A stretch of 34,608 bases of DNA, taken from contig JAPPOT010000447.1 of the NCBI GenBank assembly GCA_028817855.1, positions 1 through 34,608 on the forward strand, read 5' to 3'. Shown one piece after another: positions 8,557-19,068 of the stretch. How positions within the stretch are numbered: position 1 is the stretch's first letter; the number at the start of each line of letters is the position of its first letter. The notes below the pieces were generated by a model. It saw only the letters and a program-made list of their open reading frames with translations, was not told the DNA's origin and did not search any database. A program made the position numbers and the translations under genes. Source of the stretch: Myxococcales bacterium (lineage in GTDB: Bacteria; Myxococcota_A; Polyangia; Polyangiales; JAFGIB01).

Positions 8557-11500
8557 ATGTCGATCCGCGTCGCGCTCCATCACCACACCCGCTACCGCTA
8601 TGACCGGCGGGTGGGCCTCGGCCCCCAGGTGGTGCGGCTGCGCCCCGCCCCCCACGCGCGCACGCCGATCGTGAGCTACTCGCTCAAGGTCGAGCCGGCG
8701 CAGCACTTCGTGAACTGGCAGCAGGACCCCCAGGGCAACTACCTGGCGCGCTACGTCTTCGAGGAGCCGGTCGACGCCCTCGACGTGCGCGTGGACCTGG
8801 TGGCGGAGCTGTACGCCGTCAATCCCTTCGATTTCTTCCTCGAGCCCGACGCGGAGAAGTGGCCCCTGGCCTACGCCCCGGAGCTGGCATCGGAGCTCGC
8901 ACCCTTTCTCACGCGCGAGCCGGCCGGCCCCGGTCTCGAGGCGCTACTGCCAAAGCTACGCCCGAAGGACGGCGTTCGTACGATCGATTGCCTCGTCAGC
9001 CTCAACCAGCGGCTCTCCGAGCTGGTCGAGTACGTCATTCGGCTCGAGCCGGGTGTGCAGTCACTGGAAGAAACCCTGAAACTCGGGAAGGGATCGTGCA
9101 GGGACTCCGCCTGGCTGCTCGTGCAGCTGCTGCGCCACATGGGTCTGGCGGCGCGCTTCGCCTCGGGCTACCTGATTCAGCTGGTCGCGGACGAGAAGCC
9201 GCTCGAGGGGCCGGCCGGGCCGAGCGCCGACTTCACCGACCTGCACGCCTGGACCGAGGTCTACCTGCCGGGCGCGGGCTGGGTCGGCCTCGACCCGACC
9301 TCGGGCCTGTTCGCCGGCGAGGGGCACATTCCGCTGGCGTGCACGCCCGAGCCGAGCAGCGCCGCACCGATCAGCGGCGCGGTCGACGAGTGCGAGGTCG
9401 ACTTCAGCCACGAGATGCGCGTCGAGCGGGTGCGCGAGACGCCGCGCGTGACCAAGCCGTACAGCGACTCGCAGTGGCGCGCGATCGACGCGCTCGGCGC
9501 GCGCGTGCAGAGCGCCCTCGATGAGGCCGACGTCCGGCTGACGATGGGGGGTGAGCCGACCTTCGTAGCGGTGGAGGATCCGGAAGCCCCCGAGTGGAAC
9601 ACGGACGCCCTGGGGCCGACCAAGCACCTCTTCGCCGAGGAGCTGCTCGAGCGCATGGCGGCGCATCACGCGCCGGCCGGGCTGCGACACTTCGGCCAGG
9701 GCAAGTGGTATCCGGGGGAGCAGCTGCCACGCTGGGCCTACAGCTGTCACTTTCGCGTCGACGGCACGCCCCTGTGGCGCGACGCGGAGCGCATCGCGCG
9801 ACTGGACCGCAGCTATGGTCATGGCCCGGAGCACGCGCGCGCGTTCGCCGCGCGCCTGGCCGAGCGTCTCGAGGTCGACGCGACGCACCTGCTGCCCGCC
9901 TACGAGGACACCTGGTACCACCTGTGGCGCGAGCGACGGCTGCCCGACAACGTCGACCCGCTCGACAACCGGCTGCACGATCCGATGGAGCGCGCGCGCC
10001 TGGCGAAGACCTTCGAGCAGGGCCTGTCGCACGTGGTCGGCTACGCCCTGCCGCTTCGGGGCGAGCTCGGCGACAGCGGCGTGCGCTGGTGCAGCGGCCC
10101 CATGTTCCTGCGCAGCGAGACGCTCTTCCTGATGCCCGGCGACTCGCCAATGGGCTACCGCCTGCCGCTGGACTCGCTGCCGTGGGCCGCCGAGGTGGAT
10201 CTGCCCCAGGTGCACGAGGCCGATCCCCACTGGCCCAGCGCCCACGAGCCGAGCCGCGTCCCGCCCTGGGCGCGCGCGCCACGCGTGGAGCCTGCGCGAG
10301 CGCGCCTGCTGTCCCAGTCGGCGGCCTCGGATTCCGCCCGCGCACTGCGCGAGGCCGCCGAGCGCCGTCCGGAACCCTTCGAGTCGGCGGCAGACATCAC
10401 GCGCTCGGTGCTGTGCGTGGAGGCGCGGGAGGGCCGGCTGCATGTCTTCATGCCGCCGGTGGAGCGGTTCGACGCCTACGCCAAGCTCGTGGCGGCGATC
10501 GAGGGCACGGCCGCAGAGCTCGACCTGCAGCTGCGCATCGAGGGCTACCCGCCCCCGCGCGATCCGCGCGTATCGAGTTTCTCGATCACGCCCGACCCGG
10601 GCGTGCTGGAGGTGAACGTACAGCCCGCCTCGAACTGGCAGGAGCTGCGCGACAACGCCCGCACGCTCTACACGCTCGCGCGCGAGACCCGCCTCGGCAC
10701 CGAGAAGTTCATGCTCGACGGGCGCCATAGCGGCACCGGCGGGGGCAACCACATCACCCTGGGTGGGCCGACGCCTCCCGAAAGCCCGCTGCTGCGCCGG
10801 CCCGACCTGCTCCGCAGCCTGGTCGGCTACTGGCACGACCACCCTTCCCTCTCCTATCTCTTCTCCGGGCTCTTCATCGGCCCCACCAGCCAGGCGCCGC
10901 GCGTGGACGAGGCGCGCCACGAGAGCGTGCACGAGCTGGAGGTGGCCTTCCGTCAGATCCCCGACCACACGGAGGTCGCGCCGTGGCTGGTGGACCGGGT
11001 CTTCCGCCACCTGCTCACCGACCTGACAGGCAACACCCACCGCGCCGAGTTCTGCATCGACAAGCTCTACTCCCCCGACGGTCCCGCCGGCCGGCTCGGG
11101 CTGCTCGAGCTGCGCGCCTTCGAGATGCCACCCCACTGGCAGATGAGCGCAACCCAACAGCTGCTGGTACGCGCGCTGGTGGCGCGCTTCTGGCACGCGC
11201 CCTACGCGCCGCGCCTGGTGCGTTGGGGCACCAGCCTGCACGACCGCTTCATGCTTCCGCACTTCGTGGCACAGGACTTCCGCGACGTGCTGCGCGGCCT
11301 CGCGGAGGCGGGCCTGTCGCTGGACGAGGCCTGGTTCGCGCCCCACTTCGAGTTCCGCTTCCCCACCATCGGCGAGGTCTGCTACGACGGCGTCGCCCTG
11401 GAGCTCCAGCACGCGCTCGAGCCCTGGCACGTACTCGGTGAGGAGGCTGCGACCGGTGGCACCGCGCGCTACGTCGACTCCTCCCTCGAGCGCATCCAGG

Positions 11501-11898
11501 TGCGCCTGCGCGCCGCGACCGACGGACGCCATCTGGTCACGTGCAACGGCCGCACCGTGCCGCTTCACCCCACCGGGCGCCAGGGCGAGTACGTCGCCGG
11601 GGTGCGCTTCCGCGCCTGGCAGCCTCCCTCCTGCCTGCACCCCACGATCGGGGTGCACGCTCCGCTGGTCTTCGACCTGATCGACACCTGGGTCGGGCGC
11701 GCGCTGGGCGGCTGCACCTACCACGTCAGCCACCCCGGCGGTCGCAGCTTCGAGGACTTCCCGGTCAACGCCGCCGCCGCAGAGACGCGCCGTCGCAGCC
11801 GGCTCTTCACCCACGGCCACACGCCCGGCCCGCTGTCGCCCGAGCCCGCAAAGCCCACGCGGGAGTTTCCTCTCACCCTCGACTTGCGCCACCCTTGA
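8557..11898 (+). CDS. Transglutaminase-like peptidase fused to a DUF2126 domain
   Basis: This 1,113-residue protein is typical in length for the family. Residues 1-300 form a Bact_transglu_N segment ([13 protein letters not shown]) plus a transglutaminase-like core with the papain-type triad Cys181 ([10 protein letters not shown]), His230 (LHAWTEVY) and Asp246 (LDPTSG). The rest is DUF2126, starting near [11 protein letters not shown]. It includes [15 protein letters not shown], a glycine/His segment reminiscent of ATP-dependent COOH-NH2 ligases of the glutamine synthetase/GCS group; that resemblance is inference. The start at 8557 ([10 protein letters not shown]) fits the family; upstream in-frame codons do not. 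The fused ATP-grasp/alpha-E gene follows after 9 bp, so the genes form an operon. Probable role: ligation or trimming of the peptide-like product of the cluster. Confidence 0.92.
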   Translation: MSIRVALHHHTRYRYDRRVGLGPQVVRLRPAPHARTPIVSYSLKVEPAQHFVNWQQDPQGNYLARYVFEEPVDALDVRVDLVAELYAVNPFDFFLEPDAEKWPLAYAPELASELAPFLTREPAGPGLEALLPKLRPKDGVRTIDCLVSLNQRLSELVEYVIRLEPGVQSLEETLKLGKGSCRDSAWLLVQLLRHMGLAARFASGYLIQLVADEKPLEGPAGPSADFTDLHAWTEVYLPGAGWVGLDPTSGLFAGEGHIPLACTPEPSSAAPISGAVDECEVDFSHEMRVERVRETPRVTKPYSDSQWRAIDALGARVQSALDEADVRLTMGGEPTFVAVEDPEAPEWNTDALGPTKHLFAEELLERMAAHHAPAGLRHFGQGKWYPGEQLPRWAYSCHFRVDGTPLWRDAERIARLDRSYGHGPEHARAFAARLAERLEVDATHLLPAYEDTWYHLWRERRLPDNVDPLDNRLHDPMERARLAKTFEQGLSHVVGYALPLRGELGDSGVRWCSGPMFLRSETLFLMPGDSPMGYRLPLDSLPWAAEVDLPQVHEADPHWPSAHEPSRVPPWARAPRVEPARARLLSQSAASDSARALREAAERRPEPFESAADITRSVLCVEAREGRLHVFMPPVERFDAYAKLVAAIEGTAAELDLQLRIEGYPPPRDPRVSSFSITPDPGVLEVNVQPASNWQELRDNARTLYTLARETRLGTEKFMLDGRHSGTGGGNHITLGGPTPPESPLLRRPDLLRSLVGYWHDHPSLSYLFSGLFIGPTSQAPRVDEARHESVHELEVAFRQIPDHTEVAPWLVDRVFRHLLTDLTGNTHRAEFCIDKLYSPDGPAGRLGLLELRAFEMPPHWQMSATQQLLVRALVARFWHAPYAPRLVRWGTSLHDRFMLPHFVAQDFRDVLRGLAEAGLSLDEAWFAPHFEFRFPTIGEVCYDGVALELQHALEPWHVLGEEAATGGTARYVDSSLERIQVRLRAATDGRHLVTCNGRTVPLHPTGRQGEYVAGVRFRAWQPPSCLHPTIGVHAPLVFDLIDTWVGRALGGCTYHVSHPGGRSFEDFPVNAAAAETRRRSRLFTHGHTPGPLSPEPAKPTREFPLTLDLRHP

Positions 11899-11907
11899 GC
11901 GGCTGCG

Positions 11908-14508
11908 ATGTCCACGCCCGCCTCGAACGCCCCGCCCGACGCCCCCCTCTCGACCTGGGCGCACTACGCGCCGCTGCCGGGCGTGCCCGATGAGCTGCTC
12001 GACGCGGACGGGCGCCTCACGCCCCACGCCCAGCGCTTCGCGCGCGCGGCGACCCAGCTCGGCCGCGAGGAGCTGGGGCGGCGCTGGGATCGGGCGCAGC
12101 GGGAGCTGCGCGAGAACGGCGTCACCTACAACGTCTACGACGACAGCCGCGGCACCGACCGGCCCTGGCAGCTCGACCCGATCCCGCTGCTGATCACGGC
12201 CGCCCAGTGGCGCGAGGTGGAGCGCGGCCTGGTCCAGCGCGCGCAACTGCTCGACCGCGTGCTCGCCGACATCTACGGACCGCAGGAGCTGCTGCGCGAG
12301 GGCCTGTTACCGCCTGCCTTGGTCTTCGGCAACCCGGGCTTCCTGCGCCCCTGCCACGGCGGCGAGCACGGGCCCCAGCGCTACCTGCACCTCTACGCCG
12401 GTGACCTGGTGCGAGGGCCGGGCGGCGGCTTCCAGGTGCTGGGCGACCGCACCCAGGCGCCCTCGGGCATGGGCTACGCGCTCGAGAACCGCATCGTGCT
12501 CTCGCGTGCCTTTCCCACCATCTACCGGGACACGCGGGTGGAGCGGCTCGCGCCCTTCTTCCGCGCCCTGCTCGACACCATCTCGGCGATCTCGCCGCGC
12601 CAGCAGGAGCGGCCGCACACGGTGCTGCTCACCCCGGGCCCGTACAACGAGACCTACTTCGAGCACGCCTACCTCGCGCGCTACCTCGGCCTCACGCTCG
12701 TCGAGGGCGGCGACCTGACCGTGCGCGGACGCGTGGTCTACCTGAAGACGCTGGGCGGACTGCAGCGCGTCGACGTGATCCTGCGGCGCGTGGACGACGG
12801 CTACTGCGACCCGCTGTCGCTGCGCTCCGACTCGGCCCTGGGCGTCGCGGGGTTGGTCTCGGCGGTGCGCGCCGGGAACGTGGCGCTGCTCAACGCGCTG
12901 GGCAGCGGCGCGGTCGAGTGCCCTGCCCTCATGCCGTTCCTGCCGGCGCTCAGCAAGCGGCTGCTGGGCGAGCCGCTGCAGCTGCCGTCGGTGCCAACCC
13001 ACTACTGCGGCGACCCGCAGGCCGTGGAGCGCGTGGGCGACGAGCTCCAGCGGCTGGTGATCAAGCGCGCCTACCCGCGCTCGGGCCAGCCGGAGCCAAT
13101 CGTGGGCGCCTCACTCGACAACGCCCAGCGCGACGCGTTGATCGCCCGGATCCGCGCAGAGCCGGAACGCTTCGTCGCGCAGGAGCGAGTGCTGCTCTCG
13201 ACGGCGCCGAGCTGGACCGGCGAGGGCGTGGAGCCGCGGCCGCTGTCGATCCGCAGCTACGTGGTCAGCCACGGCGAGGGCTACCGCGCGATGGCCGGTG
13301 GGCTGGCACGCGTCTCCCACGACATGGAGTTCCCGCGCATCTCCATGCAGCACGGCGCCGGCAGCAAGGACACCTGGGTGCTGGCCGACGCGCCCGTGCG
13401 GCACGTCTCGCTGCTGGGCAGCGGACAGGCGCGGCTGCAGCTCTCGCGCGCCGGCGGTGACCTGCCCAGCCGCGTGGCCGACAACCTCTTCTGGCTCGGC
13501 CGCTACCTGGAGCGGGTGGAGGGCACGGCGCGCCTATTGCGGGGCCTGTTCGGGCGTCTGACCGACGAGGTGAGCGCGGACGATGCGCCGGAGCTACCCG
13601 CCCTGTGCCACGCGCTGGCGATCCACACCGAGCTCGACGCGCGCATCGAGTTCAAGCTCGACGGCGGCGACCCGGAGCAGCTGGAGCGCGAGCTGATCGC
13701 CTTCACCTGCGACGGCGCCCTGCCCCACGCCCTGCTGTCGAGCATGGCGGGCGCCTACCGCGCCGCCTTCGGCGTGCGCGAGCGCATCTCCGGGGACACC
13801 TGGCGCGTGCTCGGCCAGCTGCGCAGCGAGCAGCAGGCGATCGCCGGAAGCCAGCGCCTGACCGCGTCCGACGCGCTCGACGCGCTCAACCGCATCGTGC
13901 TCACGCTCGCAGCCTTCTCCGGGCTACAGATGGAGAGCCTGAGCCGCACCCTGACCTATCGCTTTGTCGACATGGGGCGGCGGCTGGAGCGCGCGACCAA
14001 CACCGCGCGACTGCTGTGGAGCACGCTGGCCGGCGTGCAGCCCGACGAGGGCTCGGTGCTGATCGCCGTGCTCGAGGTCCTGGACAACGCGATCACCTAC
14101 AGACGGCGCTACCAGGGCGTGATCCAGGCGGCGCCCGTGCTGGACCTGCTGCTGATCGACGAGGCCAACCCGCGCTCGGTCGCCTTCCAGCTCGCCATGC
14201 TCCACGACCACGTGCAGCAGCTGCCACGCGGCAAGGAGCGGCCCTTCCGCTCGCGCGAGGAGCAGATCCTGCTGCGCGCGCTGACCAGCGTGCGGCTGGC
14301 CGACATCGAGGCCCTGAGCGAGCCGGACAAGGACGGCTCACGCCCGCGCCTGGACGCCCACCTGCAGGAGCTGATGGAGGCGCTCCCCGACGTCTCCGAC
14401 GTGCTCACCCAGGGCTACCTGGCGCACGCCATCCCGCAGCACTCGCTCGGTCCGCGCGGCCAAAGCGACGCCGGGTTGCGGCTACCGATCCCGAAGGAGG
14501 AGCTGTGA
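11908..14508 (+). CDS. Fusion of circularly permuted ATP-grasp and alpha-E domains
   Basis: This 866-residue protein has an ATP-grasp module (about residues 1-495, ending [10 protein letters not shown]) followed by an alpha-E module from about 515 ([21 protein letters not shown]). It is a second set of the two modules encoded separately at 5939-8375. The glycine-rich loop of the separate copy (NASGGKG) is replaced here by [12 protein letters not shown], so the ATP site differs; this may be usual for the fused subfamily. The next gene overlaps its stop codon by GTGA, showing translational coupling. Family knowledge (conserved operon with transglutaminase and DUF2126 proteins) supports a joint role in synthesis of an unidentified peptide-like compound. 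Confidence 0.92.
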   Translation: MSTPASNAPPDAPLSTWAHYAPLPGVPDELLDADGRLTPHAQRFARAATQLGREELGRRWDRAQRELRENGVTYNVYDDSRGTDRPWQLDPIPLLITAAQWREVERGLVQRAQLLDRVLADIYGPQELLREGLLPPALVFGNPGFLRPCHGGEHGPQRYLHLYAGDLVRGPGGGFQVLGDRTQAPSGMGYALENRIVLSRAFPTIYRDTRVERLAPFFRALLDTISAISPRQQERPHTVLLTPGPYNETYFEHAYLARYLGLTLVEGGDLTVRGRVVYLKTLGGLQRVDVILRRVDDGYCDPLSLRSDSALGVAGLVSAVRAGNVALLNALGSGAVECPALMPFLPALSKRLLGEPLQLPSVPTHYCGDPQAVERVGDELQRLVIKRAYPRSGQPEPIVGASLDNAQRDALIARIRAEPERFVAQERVLLSTAPSWTGEGVEPRPLSIRSYVVSHGEGYRAMAGGLARVSHDMEFPRISMQHGAGSKDTWVLADAPVRHVSLLGSGQARLQLSRAGGDLPSRVADNLFWLGRYLERVEGTARLLRGLFGRLTDEVSADDAPELPALCHALAIHTELDARIEFKLDGGDPEQLERELIAFTCDGALPHALLSSMAGAYRAAFGVRERISGDTWRVLGQLRSEQQAIAGSQRLTASDALDALNRIVLTLAAFSGLQMESLSRTLTYRFVDMGRRLERATNTARLLWSTLAGVQPDEGSVLIAVLEVLDNAITYRRRYQGVIQAAPVLDLLLIDEANPRSVAFQLAMLHDHVQQLPRGKERPFRSREEQILLRALTSVRLADIEALSEPDKDGSRPRLDAHLQELMEALPDVSDVLTQGYLAHAIPQHSLGPRGQSDAGLRLPIPKEEL

Positions 14509-15437
14509 GCACCTCCCCGCCACCGGAGAGCGTCACCTATCGCATCCGCCACACCACGCGCTACCGCTACACGGACATGGTGGCGATCGCCCACAACGAG
14601 GCGCGGCTGACCCCGCGCGACGGCCCACAGCAGCGCGCCCACAGCACGCGCTTCGTCGTCGACCCCGCGCCCAGCTTCATGGTGCGCGAGCAGGACTACT
14701 TCGGGAACTGGGTGAACCTCTTCGCCTTCGAGGAGCCGCACCACGAGTTCAGCCTGACGGCCCACAGCGAAGTGACCGTGAGCGCGCGCGCGCTGCCGGA
14801 GCTGGTCTCGACGGTGCCGTGGGAGCAGGCCGTGACCGACACCCTCGACCCGGCCCAGCCCGAGCAGCTCGAGGCGCTGCAGTACGGCATGGCCTCGCCC
14901 CACGTGCAGTGGTCGCCGGCCCTGCACGACTACGCGGCCGAGTCCTTCGCGGCGGGTCGCCCCCTGCTCGAAGGCGCATTCGAGCTGACCCAGCGCATCC
15001 ACGACGACTTCGCCTACGTGCCCGGTGTGACCTCGATCGCCACGCCCGTGTCGAAGGTCTTCGAGGCACGGCGCGGCGTGTGCCAGGACTTCGCCCATCT
15101 GCAGCTCGCGTGCCTGCGCGCCCTCGGACTGCCGGCGCGCTACGTCAGTGGCTACCTGCTGACGGAACCCCCGCCCGGCCAGAAGAAGCTGGTCGGCGCC
15201 GACGCCAGCCACGCCTGGGTCTCCGTCTACTGCCCCGGCCACGGCTTCGTCGACATGGACCCGACCAACGACACCCTGGTCGGCACCGACCACACCACCC
15301 TGGCCTGGGGCCGCGACTTCGCCGACGTCAGCCCGCTCAAGGGCGTCGTGCTCGGCGGCGGCTCGCACACCATCGACGTCGCCGTCGACGTCACGCCCAC
15401 GCAGACCGCGCAGCAGCAGCAACAACAGCAGCAGTAG
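14505..15437 (+). CDS. Transglutaminase-like peptidase with C-terminal polyglutamine tail
   Basis: This 310-residue protein has a Bact_transglu_N region (TYRIRHTTRYRYTDMV) and a transglutaminase-like core with triad Cys193 (RRGVCQDFAH), His236 (DASHAWVSVY) and Asp252 (FVDMDPTND). Such bacterial members are predicted cysteine peptidases or amidases. The GTG start at 14505 overlaps the preceding TGA and is preceded by AAGGAGGAG, a strong ribosome site; codon use and similarity begin there. The chain ends with eight consecutive glutamines encoded by mixed CAG/CAA codons, unusual for the family and a possible slippage site. It is the third gene of the plus-strand operon. Confidence 0.92.
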   Translation: MSTSPPPESVTYRIRHTTRYRYTDMVAIAHNEARLTPRDGPQQRAHSTRFVVDPAPSFMVREQDYFGNWVNLFAFEEPHHEFSLTAHSEVTVSARALPELVSTVPWEQAVTDTLDPAQPEQLEALQYGMASPHVQWSPALHDYAAESFAAGRPLLEGAFELTQRIHDDFAYVPGVTSIATPVSKVFEARRGVCQDFAHLQLACLRALGLPARYVSGYLLTEPPPGQKKLVGADASHAWVSVYCPGHGFVDMDPTNDTLVGTDHTTLAWGRDFADVSPLKGVVLGGGSHTIDVAVDVTPTQTAQQQQQQQQ

Positions 15438-15481
15438 TGCCGCAACGACCTAGTGCCCTGACGAGCTACGGACTCAGCACG

Positions 15482-16540
<1,059 letters not shown>

Positions 16541-16852
16541 GGGGCCGGGCTCAGGTGTACCAGGGGGCGGGCCCAGGGCTCAGTTTCCTGCAAGACCGGT
16601 GCATGGACTCGATCGGCACCCGCGTGCGGGGGCCTAGGTCGGCAACATCGAGCCCGGCCGCGCGCGATCGCGGCAACGTCGATGCCGAGCTGCTGCTTGC
16701 AGTCGAGCGTCGGGCGCACCATGTGGGATGAGCGGCCGGGACCTGAAGCGGTGGGCCCGGCTCGTGCCCAGGCCCACAAAATCGATTACCCTTCGCACTT
16801 GGATTCTGCTTTTGCGGGCGCGCCCCCCAAGGCGCCCGAAGACGATACGACC
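16541..16852. other. 312-bp divergent gap upstream of the MscS and cytochrome genes
   Basis: No credible gene is seen. A comparatively AT-rich island at about 16788-16815 is the likely promoter area for the cytochrome gene. It is followed by a small GC hairpin (GGGCGC 16816-16821 with GCGCCC 16832-16837) about 16 bp before the GTG start. No certain hexamers were identified. Confidence 0.4.
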
Positions 16853-18892
16853 GTGCGATTCTCTTATTTTCCTTCCCTCGCGCTCGCGTTGGCACTCGCC
16901 TCCTGCGGTGACGACGAAAACAATGGCGACGGTCCAGACGCCTCCAACCGCGGTGACGCGGCGCCTGCCGTTCAGAGCTGCCAGCAGTCCGAGTGCCACG
17001 GCGACCCATCGTCGGGCGCCTCGATCGAGGACGCCCATCCCTGGGCGGGCCTGGCCTGCACCGACTGCCACGGGGGCGATCCGGAAGCCGAGACCAAGGA
17101 AGACTCGCACGTCCAGCCGACCAAGGACTGGGTGGTCGAGCGCCGCGGCTACCTGCGCAACCTCTCGGTCAACGAGCTGGACGATGTGGACCCGGCCTTC
17201 CTGCAGTTCATCAACCCGGGCGACTACCGCGTGGCCGAGCGGGGCTGCGGCAGCGGGTCGGCCGCGGCGGCGGGCGGAGACTGTCACCAGGACAAGGTGC
17301 TGACCGCGCCGCGCTCGGTGATGACGACCTTCGCCGGGCACTTCTCCCTGCCGCGCTTCCAGGCGGGCATGCAGGACAAGCCGAGCGAGCTGGGCAGCCA
17401 GACGATCGAGTCGATCGGCGAGCTGCCACAGCCGCCCGGTACCGTGATGTCCCTGGCGCAGGCCACGCCGCCACCGGACGACGCGCCGCGGGACGAGGTC
17501 CACACGCTGATGGACCACTACCTGACGAAGAATTGCACCCACTGCCATGCGGCCAACTTCGGGCGCAACGACGCGCGCGGCAACTTCCGCTCGTCGGGCT
17601 GCACCAGCTGCCACATGGTCTACGACAACGACGGGCTCAGCCAGTCGGACGACCCGTCGGCGATCAAGAACCGGCCGCCCCATCCCGTGAAGCACGAGCT
17701 GACGTCGAACATTCCCACCACCCAGTGCGCCCACTGCCACTACCAGGGCGCGCGTATCGGGCTGCTCTACCGTGGCATGTTCGAGTGGGGGCTGGACGAG
17801 GAGCCGCCCCTGCCGATCGTGGACGAAGAGCTGCACACCCACCCGCCGGGCTTCTACCTGGACGGGGGCGAGGAGTACCCGGGCGACCTGCACTGGGTGG
17901 CCGGCATGGACTGCGCCGACTGCCACGTCGGGCGCGACGTGCACGGCAGCGAGTGGATCTACTCCACCGCCAAGTATCAGGTGGCAGTGCGCTGCGAGAA
18001 CTGCCACGGCACCATCGACGAGGAGATCTCGGAGGGCAGCGCAGTCGGCCCGCTGCTGCCGAATGGCGCCGTCGACGAGGAGTGCAACCCAGAGCCCAAG
18101 TCGGACACGCACTTCCTCAACTGCAACGGGGACCCCTTCGAGAACATGGTCCGCGACGACGACGGCAAGATCTGGCTCGAGCTGCGCAACGGCAAGGGCC
18201 GGCTGCCGGTCAACCAGATCAAGCCCGTGCTCGAGTCGGGTCGCAACCCGCTGATGGTCGCGGGCATGGGGCGTGACCCGGTGACGGGCGTGAGCCACAC
18301 CGAGACGGTCGAGTGCTCCACCTGCCACACCGCATACCGCGAGTACTGCTTCGGCTGCCACGTGACGATGGACTACAGCTCCGAGCGTGCGGACCTGCTG
18401 AGCGGTGTGGCCACCGCCGGGGCCGAGATCACCACGCGCGACTGGGTGACCTTCGACATGTACTTCGTGGGCATGAACCGACGCGGCAAGATCGGCTCCT
18501 TCTGCCCGTCGATGCAGGTCTTTACCGGCGCCATCGATCGGGACGACAGCGGCGACCGCGTCGAGTACTTCCAGGACCGCGTGCGGACCACCGCCACCGG
18601 CAAGGTCGGCTTCAACTGGGGCATCGACATGCCCCACACGACCTCGGCCCGCGCCCAGCCCTGCACCATCTGCCACGCCGACGGGCAGGATGACTGCTCG
18701 ACGACCACCGCGCGCGAGGTCTACGGCTTCGGAACCGGGCGCTACACGCTGACCGACGAGACGGGGAAGGTCCACGACCTCACCCAGATGCTCGACGAGA
18801 ACGGCGACCCGATCGTGGACTTCTCCCATGAGGGCCAGGGTCCAGTCCCCAAGGACATGATGCAGCGCGCTCTCGAGCATTGCATCGAGTAG
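16853..18892 (+). CDS. Multihaem c-type cytochrome lipoprotein (9 canonical and up to 2 extended haem sites)
   Basis: This 679-residue exported electron-transfer protein starts at GTG 16853. That start gives a lipoprotein signal peptide with lipobox ALASC (Cys18) and an acidic linker; the long open frame further upstream is not coding. Nine CXXCH sites are visible: residues 69-73, 228-232, 250-254, 292-296, 354-358, 381-385, 488-492, 499-503 and 604-608. Two further Cys-His pairs fit extended motifs: CX4CH at 43-49 and CX11CH at 132-145. Scattered His residues could be distal ligands. Anchored in a membrane facing the periplasm or exterior, it could serve respiration or extracellular electron transfer; the specific substrate is not readable. 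No porin or partner oxidoreductase gene lies next to it. Confidence 0.88.
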   Translation: MRFSYFPSLALALALASCGDDENNGDGPDASNRGDAAPAVQSCQQSECHGDPSSGASIEDAHPWAGLACTDCHGGDPEAETKEDSHVQPTKDWVVERRGYLRNLSVNELDDVDPAFLQFINPGDYRVAERGCGSGSAAAAGGDCHQDKVLTAPRSVMTTFAGHFSLPRFQAGMQDKPSELGSQTIESIGELPQPPGTVMSLAQATPPPDDAPRDEVHTLMDHYLTKNCTHCHAANFGRNDARGNFRSSGCTSCHMVYDNDGLSQSDDPSAIKNRPPHPVKHELTSNIPTTQCAHCHYQGARIGLLYRGMFEWGLDEEPPLPIVDEELHTHPPGFYLDGGEEYPGDLHWVAGMDCADCHVGRDVHGSEWIYSTAKYQVAVRCENCHGTIDEEISEGSAVGPLLPNGAVDEECNPEPKSDTHFLNCNGDPFENMVRDDDGKIWLELRNGKGRLPVNQIKPVLESGRNPLMVAGMGRDPVTGVSHTETVECSTCHTAYREYCFGCHVTMDYSSERADLLSGVATAGAEITTRDWVTFDMYFVGMNRRGKIGSFCPSMQVFTGAIDRDDSGDRVEYFQDRVRTTATGKVGFNWGIDMPHTTSARAQPCTICHADGQDDCSTTTAREVYGFGTGRYTLTDETGKVHDLTQMLDENGDPIVDFSHEGQGPVPKDMMQRALEHCIE

Positions 18893-18986
18893 AGGGAATC
18901 GCGGAGGTTCGAGTCATCTGAGCGGGTGGTGCGCACAGCACGGGGTGCCTGCAGCCACGCGAGGTGGGGACTTGCCCGACAGGGAA

Positions 18987-19045
18987 TTACACCAGTCGTC
19001 GGCTGACTTGATTTGGTGTAACTGGAATAATACAGTTAAGGTGTA
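18987..19045 (+). promoter_or_regulatory. Candidate sigma-70 promoter with GGTGTA operator-like repeats upstream of the kinase
   Basis: An AT-rich island in an otherwise GC-rich gap holds a -35-like TTGATT (19008-19013) and a -10-like TACAGT (19031-19036) with a 17-bp spacer. An inverted repeat TTACACCA (18987-18994) / TGGTGTAA (19014-19021) brackets the -35 box, and a third GGTGTA lies at 19040-19045, 25 bp from the second. This is the layout of a regulator-bound promoter; the regulator is unknown. Confidence 0.5.
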
Positions 19046-19068
19046 CCGGGGGCTTCGGGGCATGGATC

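Noticed and set aside
9061..12246. A 1,061-codon open frame on the minus strand across the transglutaminase-DUF2126 gene
   Set aside because: It has no recognisable domain, its composition is that of a GC-rich shadow frame, and the plus strand carries clear family motifs throughout.
16634..18880. A 748-codon open frame on the minus strand across the cytochrome gene
   Set aside because: The plus strand has nine CXXCH motifs and a lipoprotein signal; the minus frame has no family features.
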